From: Salinispirillum sp. LH 10-3-1
GTDB lineage: Bacteria > Pseudomonadota > Gammaproteobacteria > Pseudomonadales > Natronospirillaceae
DNA: 64,000 nt
Direction: 5' to 3'
Assembly (NCBI RefSeq): GCF_030643825.1
Contig: NZ_CP101717.1
Coordinates: 2,563,673 to 2,627,672, forward strand
Numbering within the stretch: position 1 is the stretch's first letter; every line of letters starts with the position of its first letter. The notes under the pieces are model-generated. The model saw only the letters and a program-made list of their open reading frames with translations. It searched no databases and was not told the origin of the DNA. A program made the translations under genes and the position numbers. Shown here piece by piece: positions 1 through 7,990 of the stretch.

Positions 1-134
1 CCGGCACCCTGAGCTTGGACGTATCGAATGATCGCCGCGTACTCTTCATCCACGCCATGTTCTTGCAGGACGAAAAAGCATTGCGCGAAGAATTACATGA
101 CTTAGAACGGCGCATTCTAGAGATAATGCGTTGA
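1..134 (+). CDS. mnhE: Na+/H+ antiporter subunit E, C-terminal end (partial)
   Basis: Only the last 43 codons are in the window, read from base 3 to a TGA at 132-134. The tail reads GTLSLDVSNDRR, then FIHAM, then an amphipathic helix ending in LERRILEIMR, the usual cytoplasmic end of MrpE/MnhE. The subunit belongs to the multi-subunit Mrp cation/proton antiporter of the inner membrane, which exports Na+ (or K+) in exchange for protons. It lies 10 bases upstream of subunits F and G, so this is the distal end of an mrp operon whose large subunits (A-D) should lie to the left. Identity rests on the tail plus the following genes. Confidence 0.85.
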   Translation, partial: GTLSLDVSNDRRVLFIHAMFLQDEKALREELHDLERRILEIMR

Positions 135-144
135 GGAGAACTCT

Positions 145-420
145 GTGATCAACCCCATCATTATCAACATCTGCTACCTGATGCTTACCCTCGGCCTTCT
201 ACTGGCGTTTCTGCGCCTCACCAAAGGGCCTTCCTTGCCGGATCGAGTGGTTGCACTGGAATTGATTGCTACCATAGTGGTAGCCATCATCGGTGTGCAT
301 GCGATTGATACCGGCGTATCCAGCTTTCTCGATATCGCCATCGTTATGGCTTTAACCGCCTTTCTAGCGGCTATAGGTTTTGCTCGCTTCTTGGAGCGCG
401 GAGGTCCACGTGATGATTGA
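145..420 (+). CDS. mnhF: Na+/H+ antiporter subunit F (MrpF/MnhF)
   Basis: A 91-residue integral membrane protein with three hydrophobic segments (about residues 4-23, 34-54 and 60-80), the normal size and topology for MrpF. The middle segment carries the family-typical GPSLPDRVVALE stretch just before it. It starts at GTG 145, preceded by GAGGAG at 133-138, which overlaps the mnhE stop. Its stop overlaps the start of mnhG. In the complex MrpF is a small subunit needed for assembly and transport; its individual role is not defined by the sequence. Confidence 0.92.
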   Translation: MINPIIINICYLMLTLGLLLAFLRLTKGPSLPDRVVALELIATIVVAIIGVHAIDTGVSSFLDIAIVMALTAFLAAIGFARFLERGGPRDD

Positions 421-823
421 ATGGTTGATAAGCGGTCTGGTCCTACTCGGATCAGCCTTAATGTTGCTCGCGGCCATTGGTGCGCTGCGCCTGCCTGACC
501 TTCCAACACGGATGCACGCAACCACCAAGTCCGGCGCTCTGGGTACCAGTGTTGTAATGATTGGCGTCGCTTTCTATTTTGCTGATGCGCCGATAACATT
601 CCGCGCCATGGCAATTATCGGGTTTATTATGCTCACGGCACCGGTTGCAGCCCATGTTATCGGGCGCGCTGCGTACTTTGTTGGTGTCCCTCTATGGGAT
701 CGTACAGTGAAGGACATATTGAAAGAAAGTTATGACCCGAAAACGCATTACCTGCGCAGCGGGTTCGAGGACATCGACAAACAACAGGAAGAACGGCAAA
801 AGCAGGATACTGACAAACAGTAG
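413..823 (+). CDS. mnhG: Na+/H+ antiporter subunit G (MrpG/MnhG)
   Basis: About 136 residues with three membrane segments and the MrpG signature LRLPDLPTRMHATTKSGALG between the first and second. It overlaps mnhF: the ATG at 413 sits inside the mnhF stop region (a GTG at 410 is also possible), with GGAGG at about 399-403 as ribosome site. The C-terminal third (YDPKTHYLRSGFEDID onward) is hydrophilic and rich in E, K, Q and D, ending in a long cytoplasmic tail. It is the last gene of the mrp operon; a terminator follows at 836-859. Confidence 0.92.
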   Translation: MIEWLISGLVLLGSALMLLAAIGALRLPDLPTRMHATTKSGALGTSVVMIGVAFYFADAPITFRAMAIIGFIMLTAPVAAHVIGRAAYFVGVPLWDRTVKDILKESYDPKTHYLRSGFEDIDKQQEERQKQDTDKQ

Positions 824-835
824 GTTTTGCCCTTG

Positions 836-859
836 GGGTCTTCAGGCGAAGACCCTTTT
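836..859 (+). terminator. Rho-independent terminator of the mrp operon
   Basis: GGGTCTTC-AGGC-GAAGACCC is a perfect 8-bp stem with a 4-base loop, followed by TTTTC. It lies 13 bases after the mnhG stop and before the convergent SDR gene. Confidence 0.85.
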
Positions 860-863
860 CTAT

Positions 864-1685
864 CTAAGGCGCTGTGCTACCCTCCTCACCATAACGACTT
901 TTCATCCCCAAGCGTAACATGCGGTATAGCAGCGGCCGCGGCGTGTAGCGAATAAGCCAACTGAGAAACCGGTAATGTAAGCCCGGAGAGCAAATGACTC
1001 TCTGACGGCCTAGGTCACGTAATGATCGATCAACTACCCATGCGGCAGGAAACGCCTTTGCTGGGCCTCGACGATGGTAAAAAGTGTCCGGATCAATCCC
1101 CATACGACTGTGAAAATCCGTAATCACAAAGCCTGGACAAAGCGCTTGAAATGAGATGTTAGTACCATGGTAAGTTAAGGCCATGGTTTCAGTGAATAAG
1201 CGCACAAACCCCTTGGTCGGCCCATACAGCGGACTACCCGGTGTTGGCATCCAAGAGGCCAACGAAGCCACATTGATCAAAAAACCCTGTGTACGTTCCA
1301 AAGCTGGCAAAACAGCTTGTGTCAGCATCACCGTTGCGTCGATATGCACCCGCATCTGCGCGCGATGCTGTTGCGGCGTCATCAAATGAAAAATACCATC
1401 ATCAGCGTACCCTGCATTGTTGATCAAACCCGCCAGTTGACCGTCAGCCCCAGCACGTTGCACTAAGTTGTCGAGCTGCGCCTCATCTGCTAAATCGACA
1501 AACTCACACTCAACATCGACACCGTGGTCACGCCTTAACTCGTCAGCAAAGGCTTCCAATACGCTCATGCGTCGCCCAGTCAACCAGAGCGCACAGCCTC
1601 GCGAGGCAAGCGCTCGCGCATAAGCCGCACCAATACCACTGGTTGCACCAGTAATCAGAACCTTTGAGCCTGCTACGATGGTCAT
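864..1685 (-). CDS. Short-chain dehydrogenase/reductase (SDR) family oxidoreductase
   Basis: A 273-residue classical SDR. The N-terminal Rossmann motif is TGATSGIG at residues 12-19, the NNAG motif is at 89-92, and the catalytic triad is S141, Y154 and K158 (YGPTK). An Arg-Arg pair after beta-2 (TGRR, 37-39) suggests NADP(H) preference, which is inference. The C-terminal tail (FLSWLIRYTPRPLLYRMLRLG) is basic and hydrophobic, as in membrane-associated DltE/YqjQ-type SDRs. The substrate cannot be told. It is transcribed alone, convergent with the mrp operon and divergent from the gene at 1890. Confidence 0.85.
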   Translation of the reverse strand: MTIVAGSKVLITGATSGIGAAYARALASRGCALWLTGRRMSVLEAFADELRRDHGVDVECEFVDLADEAQLDNLVQRAGADGQLAGLINNAGYADDGIFHLMTPQQHRAQMRVHIDATVMLTQAVLPALERTQGFLINVASLASWMPTPGSPLYGPTKGFVRLFTETMALTYHGTNISFQALCPGFVITDFHSRMGIDPDTFYHRRGPAKAFPAAWVVDRSLRDLGRQRVICSPGLHYRFLSWLIRYTPRPLLYRMLRLGMKSRYGEEGSTAP

Positions 1686-1889
1686 CTACTTATACCTTAT
1701 GAATGACTAGGCAACCTTAACATAAGTATCAAACGACTGGAAAAGCCAAACCATGCAAAGGAGTTATCTGCTGCACTGATGATAATTTTATCGATCCTGT
1801 GAAACCTTTCCTTTTATGCTGCGTACGCTCTGCTATAGTCATGGTATTAAGGCATCCGGACCAATGCCTACCTAACAATAAAAATAACA

Positions 1890-2426
1890 ATGGGTACTTT
1901 TGTGAAGAACCTGACCCACTATCAGGTGTTACTGCATAGAATGCTGCACCAAAAACTACAATGGCTGGACTACTACGGTGATGAACATCGTATAGAGGCG
2001 TCTGAAGCTTGCCGCGAGTTTGCGGAGTTGGTCGTGCACAATCGAGAGCACACGCCGGCAGAGTTCTTAATCCAACTGCACGACGAGAGCTTACGCCTCG
2101 CCAATGATGCAGGTATCCGCACCGTTCGCCGAGACACGCTAGGCACGCTGTTCAGCCGCGCCAGAGATATTTATGTTGCGCTCTACCACAGCGATCCTAT
2201 TCGCACCTTACCGTCTGATCACCCTCGCTTTCCTTGGGAATGCTACGCCGAACCGCCACAGGACCCGGCAGCCATCGACATAGACGCACTGACAGCACCC
2301 TTAGCTCCCCCCATTCATCATGAACAAGCACAGCTTGCCCATACCCTAAGCACGCCCCAATTTGTCCTGCCCAGCCTGCTTACTTTGACTTTACTGCTGC
2401 TGATGGTGATCTTCATCACACTTTGA
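1890..2426 (+). CDS. Hypothetical protein with a C-terminal membrane anchor
   Basis: 178 residues, no family recognised. Residues 1-120 are soluble and helix-rich, with many His, Trp and Tyr (MLHQKLQWLDYYGDEHRIEA). Residues 121-155 are Pro/Ala-rich and look like a linker. The last 22 residues (LPSLLTLTLLLLMVIFITL) form one hydrophobic segment ending at the C-terminus, so it is probably tail-anchored with the soluble part in the cytoplasm. The ATG at 1890 has only a weak upstream ribosome site. Upstream, GGCAT/ATGCC (1852-1869) forms a small inverted repeat. It seems monocistronic. Confidence 0.7.
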   Translation: MGTFVKNLTHYQVLLHRMLHQKLQWLDYYGDEHRIEASEACREFAELVVHNREHTPAEFLIQLHDESLRLANDAGIRTVRRDTLGTLFSRARDIYVALYHSDPIRTLPSDHPRFPWECYAEPPQDPAAIDIDALTAPLAPPIHHEQAQLAHTLSTPQFVLPSLLTLTLLLLMVIFITL

Positions 2427-2503
2427 ACCAATATGAGCAGTCCAATTAGCTCGTATTTCTGTAACTAGAGTACGCCTTTTCTAATTCACGGAGATTTTTT
2501 CCT

Positions 2504-3070
2504 TTGCGCCTTCAAGCCCCTACCCTTGCGACCGACATAGTCACCCAAGATATTTTCGGCAAACCCTTTAAATTGTCCGATTTACGCGGCAAACGCGTCA
2601 TGTTGTCGTTCTTTCGCGAAGCCGCTTGTCCTTTCTGCAACTTTCGTATTTATGAAATGACGCACCAGTATAAAAGCTGGCAGAAAGCGGGTCTGGAAGT
2701 GGTAACTGTGTTCACTTCACCCGCCGAAGATGTCCGTAAGCATGTTGCACGCCATCCTCGGCCCTTCCATATGCTGAGCGACCCTGATCTAACTCTGTAT
2801 GAAGAGTACGGCGTAGAGCATTCTGCCAGCGCCATGCTACGTGCATTTCTGTTCAACCTGCCGGAAATATTTCGTGGGTTACGCACTGGCGGCTATTTCA
2901 GCCTTAAAAATAATCCACACAAGAAAATTGTACCGGCTGATTTCTTACTGAACGAGAAGGGTGAGATTGTGGCAACTTGGTATGGCCGTGATACCAGCGA
3001 CCATATACCATTAAAGGCCATACAGGCATTTATTAGCGGAACCTCTGTCGAAGCCGCATTGAGCGTCTAA
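2504..3070 (+). CDS. Peroxiredoxin-like (AhpC/TSA) family protein
   Basis: 188 residues with a thioredoxin fold: beta-alpha start (DIFGKPFKLSDLRGKRVMLSF), the CPFC motif at residues 42-45 at the N-terminus of helix 1, and a peroxiredoxin-like core ending in DFLLNEKGEIVATWYGRD. The spacing C-P-F-C resembles thioredoxin-type CxxC rather than the TxxC of true peroxiredoxins, so disulfide exchange or peroxide reduction are both possible. The start is a TTG at 2504 with GGAG at about 2491; there is no better ATG in frame. It is cytoplasmic (no signal peptide). The next gene starts 50 bases downstream. Confidence 0.82.
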   Translation: MRLQAPTLATDIVTQDIFGKPFKLSDLRGKRVMLSFFREAACPFCNFRIYEMTHQYKSWQKAGLEVVTVFTSPAEDVRKHVARHPRPFHMLSDPDLTLYEEYGVEHSASAMLRAFLFNLPEIFRGLRTGGYFSLKNNPHKKIVPADFLLNEKGEIVATWYGRDTSDHIPLKAIQAFISGTSVEAALSV

Positions 3071-3120
3071 CAGCCCTGCAGGAACATCATCACAACGCAT
3101 AGGTAACTCTATTTTTTACT

Positions 3121-3429
3121 ATGACACCGACTCAACACCCTAACACCAGTGCACTGCTGATCGTGGAGTTCCGGCTACGCTTAGATGGAAGCCAGACGAC
3201 AACAGAGCGCACCCAACGCTTAGCCCCTCTATTGCGGCATTGGGGAAAATTACCTCACATTGCCATTAACGAAACGTCCGCAGGGCTTGATACCGAGCGT
3301 GCACACTGTACTATCGTGATCCTAAACAATGATGCGGGTGCCGCCAGAAAAAACGCTGACGACATCCTCGCCTGGAGCGAACGCAACCTGAATGCGTGGA
3401 TCGAGGATTTTCAGATTTCTACTCAATAA
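3121..3429 (+). CDS. Small hypothetical protein, possibly DUF503-like
   Basis: 102 residues. The pattern LIVEFRLRLDGSQTT..R....LLRHWGKLPHIAINE, then a beta strand HCTIVILNN and a helix ending DDILAWSERNLNAWIEDFQIS, parallels DUF503 proteins (beta-strand, helix with SLKEKR, strand, strand, helix). The SLKEKR core is not kept, so this is a remote resemblance read by eye. It ends 19 bases before hisI and probably shares its transcript. Confidence 0.55.
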   Translation: MTPTQHPNTSALLIVEFRLRLDGSQTTTERTQRLAPLLRHWGKLPHIAINETSAGLDTERAHCTIVILNNDAGAARKNADDILAWSERNLNAWIEDFQISTQ

Positions 3430-3448
3430 CACGGCACAAACAGGCACC

Positions 3449-3856
3449 ATGGACTTCAAGACACTCGAGAAACAACCTTTGCACACCGAAGTCCCGTTGG
3501 ACGAACTGTTGGCAAAGGTCAAATGGAATGAGGCTGGGCTCATCCCTGCTATTGCTCAGCAAGCTGACACCGGCGAAGTATTAATGTTAGCCTGGATGAA
3601 CGAGCAATCCTTGCTTGAGACGCTAGACACCTTGCAGGTTTGTTACTGGAGTCGTTCTCGGCAAGCGTATTGGCGCAAGGGTGAAAGTTCCGGCCATCGC
3701 CAGCGTCTGCGCGCGGCCTTTCTTGACTGTGATGGCGACGCAATACTATTAAAAGTCGAACAGTCTGGCCCAGCCTGCCACACTAATCGGCCCGGCTGTT
3801 TTTACATCGCCCTATCTGACCATGCCGGTAAGATCGTCACAGAGCCTCAACAGTAG
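3449..3856 (+). CDS. hisI: Phosphoribosyl-AMP cyclohydrolase
   Basis: About 135 residues, normal for single-domain HisI. It opens the adenine ring of phosphoribosyl-AMP in step 3 of histidine synthesis. The core motifs are visible: EVLMLAWMNEQSL, YWSRSRQAYWRKGESSGH, and the metal-binding CDGDAILLKVEQSGPACHT followed by RPGCFY, with three conserved Cys. The start is ATG 3449; an upstream in-frame ATG at 3392 would add residues overlapping the previous gene and unlike HisI. No HisE domain is fused and no hisE or other his gene is adjacent, so the cyclohydrolase stands apart from the rest of the pathway. Confidence 0.93.
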   Translation: MDFKTLEKQPLHTEVPLDELLAKVKWNEAGLIPAIAQQADTGEVLMLAWMNEQSLLETLDTLQVCYWSRSRQAYWRKGESSGHRQRLRAAFLDCDGDAILLKVEQSGPACHTNRPGCFYIALSDHAGKIVTEPQQ

Positions 3857-3914
3857 ATCTAGACTGGCCAACTATCCGTATTTTTAACCACACTTTATCT
3901 GGAGATTATACTGG

Positions 3915-4619
3915 ATGCGCTGGCCAACCTGCGTGAGCATCGCCTTCTGCCTTTTACTGGGTGCCGCCTCTAATGCCACTGCTTGGCAAATTGACGAGGT
4001 AAGGTTATTGGTGGCCGAGCAATACGAAGCTGTAGACGACAACATGCTACGCTATCGTTATCAAACACTGGCAACCATTGTACGGCCAGGTAAGGAGACG
4101 GTAGAGCAGGTAACCGACTTCGACCCCAATCGTGAGCCAGGCACTAAAGAGCAATTGATCCTAGTGGATGGTGGAGAACCTGATGCCGACTCTTTGCGTG
4201 AGTTCAGACGTCGGCCTCAGCCCGACGAACGAGAAGAGCAACGCATTCGCTTAACTATTCAATATGACACTCTGGAGCTGATTGAGGAGCAGGAGCACCA
4301 ACTGGTGTTTCGTTTCCAGCCAGGGTTACAGGTAAACGGACGGGAGGACAGCGACGGCGATAAATTCACCGGGCGGTTAGTCTTTAATCGGCGAAATAGC
4401 CATATTGAACGCGTCGAGATGAATGCCACCGAGGAGTTCAGCAAACTGTTGTTTCGTATTCGTCAGTTCGACGTGCTGGAAAAGTTTTATTGGTTAGATG
4501 GTCGGCTGTTGCGACAAACGTATTATCACGACATGGATTTGCGCAATGCACTGATCAATGCGTCTAACGAAATCACAATGACCTTCGAGTATCCGGATTT
4601 ACAGCTCGCGAAGCACTGA
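3915..4619 (+). CDS. Exported hypothetical protein
   Basis: 234 residues. The N-terminus is a clear Sec signal peptide (basic RW, hydrophobic SIAFCLLLGAASNATA, cleavage probably after ATA at about 23). The mature part is strongly acidic in the middle (residues 60-115, many E, D and R) and then beta-rich, with YxxxLxxYxx-type segments near the C-terminus. I do not recognise a family. It is likely periplasmic. It has no partner gene: the upstream hisI is 58 bases away and the downstream slyD-like gene is convergent. Confidence 0.75.
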   Translation: MRWPTCVSIAFCLLLGAASNATAWQIDEVRLLVAEQYEAVDDNMLRYRYQTLATIVRPGKETVEQVTDFDPNREPGTKEQLILVDGGEPDADSLREFRRRPQPDEREEQRIRLTIQYDTLELIEEQEHQLVFRFQPGLQVNGREDSDGDKFTGRLVFNRRNSHIERVEMNATEEFSKLLFRIRQFDVLEKFYWLDGRLLRQTYYHDMDLRNALINASNEITMTFEYPDLQLAKH

Positions 4620-4640
4620 TGAAAACAAGGCGCAATGCCC

Positions 4641-4664
4641 GCAATGCCCGACTCGGGGCATTGC
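4641..4664. terminator. Hairpin between convergent genes
   Basis: GCAATGCCC-G-ACTC-GGGGCATTGC is a 9-bp stem between two converging genes. A second GCAATGCCC copy just upstream (4632-4640) could form an alternative pairing. On the minus strand it is followed by TTGTTTTC, so it most likely ends the slyD-like transcript; on the plus strand no T run follows. Confidence 0.6.
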
Positions 4665-4681
4665 GCGCTACACACTAAGTA

Positions 4682-5161
4682 TTAGTGATCTGCGTTATCT
4701 CCTTCGTGCACATGGCCGTGCTGAAGTTCTTCTGCTGTGGCATCACGTACCACTTCTACAGAACCAGAGAAAGACAGTGATTTACCGGCCAGAGGATGGT
4801 TACCATCCACTACAACGACGTCTTCTTCAACGGCCGTCACCTCTACCTGGACAGGACCACCGTCGGTCTGCGCGTTAAACACCATGCCAACTTCAATTTT
4901 CTCTACACCTTGGAAAGCTGCGATCGGCACACGCTGAACCAATGCATCATTGTGGTCGCCATAGGCGTCCGCTGGGGCAATTTCTGCAGCAAAGGTATCG
5001 CCTTCTTTCAGGCCAGCCAGCGCATTTTCCAACCCAGGAATGATGTTGCTATGGCCATGCAGATACCACAAAGGACCGCGACCCTCAGAGGAATCCACTT
5101 GTGTACCGGTTTCGTCTTTGACCGAGTACTGAATGGCCACGGCTTTGTCTTGTGCAATCAT
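4682..5161 (-). CDS. slyD: FKBP-type peptidyl-prolyl cis-trans isomerase, SlyD type
   Basis: 159 residues. The FKBP domain (residues 1-70 and 120-145) is split by an insert-in-flap (IF) chaperone domain (about 70-125), as in SlyD. Typical stretches are MIAQDKAVAIQYSVKDETG, GHSNIIPGLENALAGLKEGD and the YGDHNDALVQRVP junction. The C-terminus HGHVHEGDNADH is a short His-rich tail, shorter than the metal-binding tail of E. coli SlyD but still able to bind nickel or zinc in principle. It is a cytoplasmic folding helper, transcribed alone. Confidence 0.88.
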   Translation of the reverse strand: MIAQDKAVAIQYSVKDETGTQVDSSEGRGPLWYLHGHSNIIPGLENALAGLKEGDTFAAEIAPADAYGDHNDALVQRVPIAAFQGVEKIEVGMVFNAQTDGGPVQVEVTAVEEDVVVVDGNHPLAGKSLSFSGSVEVVRDATAEELQHGHVHEGDNADH

Positions 5162-5257
5162 GAAATGATCCTATTTTGGATATGGATTTCCGCCAAAAAT
5201 GGCTATTGATTGCCCATTCTACCATATCGAATAAGAGGGATAAAATGACGCGCCACT

Positions 5258-6334
5258 TTAGACATCCGTGAGCGGGTTGTCGGCATAAGGATAATCATCG
5301 GACTCTAGGCTCTCTTGATAGCTCTCAACGCGGTCGGCCGCAATGTCCGTGCGATAGAACTGCGCGATATGGAACACAGCATCGCCCTCATTTACCAACG
5401 GCAACTTGAGCTGTCCTATCACGATACCACTAAAAGGCGACCAGATTTCTTCCTCTGACTCGCCGAACGGGTCTGACACAACACCCAGTAGCGTTTGATC
5501 TCTGGTGACCCGTGCCCCCTCTTTAACGAATGCCCGGAAGATTCCGCTCTGTGGCGCTCTCACCCACGCGCTGGAGCGTGCCATCATAGGTTCTGGCGGT
5601 GCTGCTTTACGCGATGCTGGCAGCATACCCAGCGACCGCATCACACGAATAATACCTTCCACTCCGCCACGAATAGACAACTCGTCGAAGCGCAAGGCCT
5701 CACCGGCTTCATACAACAGAATGGGGATTTTTTGCTGATTAGCGGCTTCACGCAAAGAGCCATCGCGCAGTGCTGAGTTAAGAATTACTGGGGCCCCGAA
5801 CGCCTTGGCCAATTCCAGCGTTTCAGGGTCATCCAGATTGGCGCGAATTTGCGGCAGGTTATAGCGATTGATTGCGCCGGTATGCAGATCAATGCCGTGC
5901 GTTGATTGGCTCACAATTTCGTTCATAAAGAGGCGCGCTAAACGCCCCGCCAGAGACCCCTTGTGTGATCCTGGAAAACTGCGATTAAGGTCACGTCGGT
6001 CTGGCAAATAACGACTGTGGTTAATAAAGCCGTGTAAATTCACTACGGGTACAGCCAACAAGGTTCCTTTAAGGCGCCTCAAAGCAGGCACTTTCAATAG
6101 GCGGCGAATGATCTCAACGCCATTGATTTCGTCACCGTGAATAGCGGCACTGATGAACAAAATTGGCCCATTCTGGCGCCCACACAACACTTGTATCGGC
6201 AGTGTAATAGGGGTGTGGGTATAGAGTTTACCGCCTTCAACTTCTATCGTTTTACGCTCGCCGGGGCGAACCTCTACCCCGCCGACAGTGATGCTTTGAT
6301 TTCGTCCGTGGCGTGCCGGTACTGCTTGTGACAT
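5258..6334 (-). CDS. Succinylglutamate desuccinylase/aspartoacylase (AstE/M14) family protein
   Basis: 358 residues with a zinc carboxypeptidase fold. Zinc ligands read as H66 and E69 (AAIHGDEINGVE) and H151 (GIDLHTG); the catalytic Glu is probably E209 (YEAGE). The C-terminal third (after about residue 255) is a beta-barrel-like domain with GVVSDPFGE and SGIVIGQ, as in AstE-like deacylases. No arginine succinyltransferase genes are nearby, so AstE function in arginine breakdown is unlikely. It follows rimK without a gap (rimK stops at 6335), so it probably trims or processes whatever RimK makes; this is inference from position. Confidence 0.88.
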   Translation of the reverse strand: MSQAVPARHGRNQSITVGGVEVRPGERKTIEVEGGKLYTHTPITLPIQVLCGRQNGPILFISAAIHGDEINGVEIIRRLLKVPALRRLKGTLLAVPVVNLHGFINHSRYLPDRRDLNRSFPGSHKGSLAGRLARLFMNEIVSQSTHGIDLHTGAINRYNLPQIRANLDDPETLELAKAFGAPVILNSALRDGSLREAANQQKIPILLYEAGEALRFDELSIRGGVEGIIRVMRSLGMLPASRKAAPPEPMMARSSAWVRAPQSGIFRAFVKEGARVTRDQTLLGVVSDPFGESEEEIWSPFSGIVIGQLKLPLVNEGDAVFHIAQFYRTDIAADRVESYQESLESDDYPYADNPLTDV

Positions 6335-7240
6335 CTAGCCGCTACCCTTAGTCTGCGTGCGGTTCGGCTTCGCATTCTTCTCGATGAAGTCAATTATAAG
6401 GTCGGCCACGTCTTTGCCAGAGGCTTTTTCAATGCCCTCTAGCCCGGGCGACGAGTTTACTTCCATGACGACCGAACCATGATTGGAGCGCAATAGATCG
6501 ACACCACAGACGTTCAACCCCATTACCTTAGCCGCACGAATCGCCGTCGCGCGCTCTTCTGGTGTAATACGACACAGCGCAGCCGTACCGCCGCGGTGCA
6601 GATTAGAGCGGAACTCGCCTTCTTTCGCTTGCCGTTTCATCGCTGCGACGACTTTACCACCCACCACAAAAGCACGAATATCCGCACCCTTGGCTTCTTT
6701 GATAAATTCTTGCACCAAAATGTGCTGTTTCAGCCCCATAAAAGCTTGAATAACACTTTCTGCAGCTTGGTTAGTCTCAGCCAACACCACACCCACACCC
6801 TGGGTGCCTTCCAACAACTTGATGACCGCAGGAGCGCCGCCGACAATACTCAATAAATCTTCGATATCATCAGGGGAGTGCGCAAAGCTGGTGACCGGCA
6901 AGCCAATCCCACGGCGCGACAACAGCTGCAAACTGCGCAGCTTGTCACGTGAACGTGATATCGCGACCGATTCATTCAGCGGGTAGACGCTCATCATTTC
7001 GAACTGCCGTAATACGGCGGTACCGTAGAAGGTAATGGATGCCCCGATGCGCGGAATAACCGCATCAAAACCATCCAGTTTCTCACCCTTGTAATGAATC
7101 TCCGGGTTGTGCGACGTGATATTCATATAGCAACGTAACGCATCGATCACGCGTACCTCGTGCCCTCGTTTCTCAGCTGCTTCAACCAAGCGACGTGTGG
7201 AGTAAAGTTTAGCGTTACGCGATAGAATACCGATCTTCAT
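6335..7240 (-). CDS. rimK: RimK-type ATP-grasp alpha-L-glutamate ligase
   Basis: 301 residues, the normal size of RimK. ATP-grasp elements in order: pre-ATP-grasp MKIGILSRN and [13 protein letters not shown]-binding [15 protein letters not shown] (about 138-153), [26 protein letters not shown], and Mg-binding [24 protein letters not shown] near residue 260-275. RimK adds glutamates to the C-terminus of ribosomal protein S6 and can make poly-alpha-glutamate. The start codon overlaps the stop of the upstream protease gene (ATGA at 7237-7240), showing translational coupling. Confidence 0.95.
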   Translation of the reverse strand: MKIGILSRNAKLYSTRRLVEAAEKRGHEVRVIDALRCYMNITSHNPEIHYKGEKLDGFDAVIPRIGASITFYGTAVLRQFEMMSVYPLNESVAISRSRDKLRSLQLLSRRGIGLPVTSFAHSPDDIEDLLSIVGGAPAVIKLLEGTQGVGVVLAETNQAAESVIQAFMGLKQHILVQEFIKEAKGADIRAFVVGGKVVAAMKRQAKEGEFRSNLHRGGTAALCRITPEERATAIRAAKVMGLNVCGVDLLRSNHGSVVMEVNSSPGLEGIEKASGKDVADLIIDFIEKNAKPNRTQTKGSG

Positions 7241-7731
7241 TCAGAAGCTCCCAATGTGGCGGTCGTCGTGGATTGTGGTTCTATTACTTGCAGATAGGAT
7301 GATTCAGAATCGACATAAAAGCGTCCACGTAACGCCTCACGGCCTAAGAGCATACGAAACATCATGGTATCCCGACTGGTCAGCGAAAGTTCTATAGCGT
7401 AACGCGCTGCACCGACGACGACGTCGGTTTTTATAAAATAACGTTCTGTGGTGTTGCCTCCGGAGTCGGTCACTTCACGACGGTCAATAACCGGAGCTTC
7501 GCACCAGATCTCTGTCTCCACATCATGCTGATGCGGGTGCACGCCAAATCGAACCCATTCTTGGCCGCCGCGCATGAATGGCTCAACAGAAAATGCATGC
7601 AATGCTGACGTTCTTGCGCCCGTATCTACCTTGCATTTTAAGGCCTCAACGCCAAGGTCCGGCAGACTGACCCACTCCCTCCAGCCTACCATCATGCGTT
7701 CGTATTCCTGTTTCATTGGTTTATCAACCAT
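7237..7731 (-). CDS. Retropepsin-fold protease, RimB-like (often named ATP-dependent zinc protease)
   Basis: 164 residues of the PF05618 type. The single catalytic aspartate motif is [11 protein letters not shown], Asp at residue 36, as in retroviral-type aspartic proteases that work as dimers. Other family marks are the WVSLPDLG start, FGVHPH and [18 protein letters not shown] [12 protein letters not shown], and [13 protein letters not shown] near the end. In Pseudomonas a protein of this family (RimB) removes glutamates added by RimK (literature knowledge). It is the first gene of a three-gene operon and overlaps rimK by 4 bases. Despite the database name no zinc motif is visible. Confidence 0.88.
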   Translation of the reverse strand: MVDKPMKQEYERMMVGWREWVSLPDLGVEALKCKVDTGARTSALHAFSVEPFMRGGQEWVRFGVHPHQHDVETEIWCEAPVIDRREVTDSGGNTTERYFIKTDVVVGAARYAIELSLTSRDTMMFRMLLGREALRGRFYVDSESSYLQVIEPQSTTTATLGASE

Positions 7732-7966
7732 CTATCTGCTTTTCCTGAAAACTTTTCGATATTCATTAGCACTAACTACCCTATCAATATACGGCGCTCA
7801 GAGTCCAAGAATGACACAACCAATGGGCGTATTCTAAGAACCACAGGGAACAGTATGGATGAGGAGTAACCGGTTAACAAAGATTCGGCCCAAAACGACC
7901 GACAATAAAAGCGGAGTAGAGCAGATACCCTGCACTAAGACAATTAATTTCTTTAACGCTGAAAAG

Positions 7967-7990
7967 AGCCGGGCAGCACCCTGCCCGGCT
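7967..7990 (-). terminator. Terminator after the RND efflux genes
   Basis: On the minus strand AGCCGGGCAGGGTGCTGCCCGGCT folds into a 9-10 bp GC stem followed by CTTTTC. It begins at the stop codon of the RND permease. Between it and the protease gene at 7731 lie about 235 bases in which I see no gene. Confidence 0.85.

Noticed and set aside
174-655. Antisense frames of 146 and 65 codons over mnhF/mnhG
   Set aside because: They are shadows of well-conserved antiporter subunits; residue content is Arg/Ser/Thr-rich noise with no start signal.
4796-5209. 137-codon plus-strand frame over the slyD-like gene
   Set aside because: It is antisense to a well-matched FKBP gene and has no ribosome site.
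5258-6334. True AstE (arginine succinyltransferase pathway)
   Set aside because: No astA, astB or astD is nearby and the gene is fused in operon to rimK.
7237-7731. ATP-dependent zinc protease function
   Set aside because: No zinc or ATP motif can be seen; the DTGA motif points to an aspartic, retropepsin-type protease.
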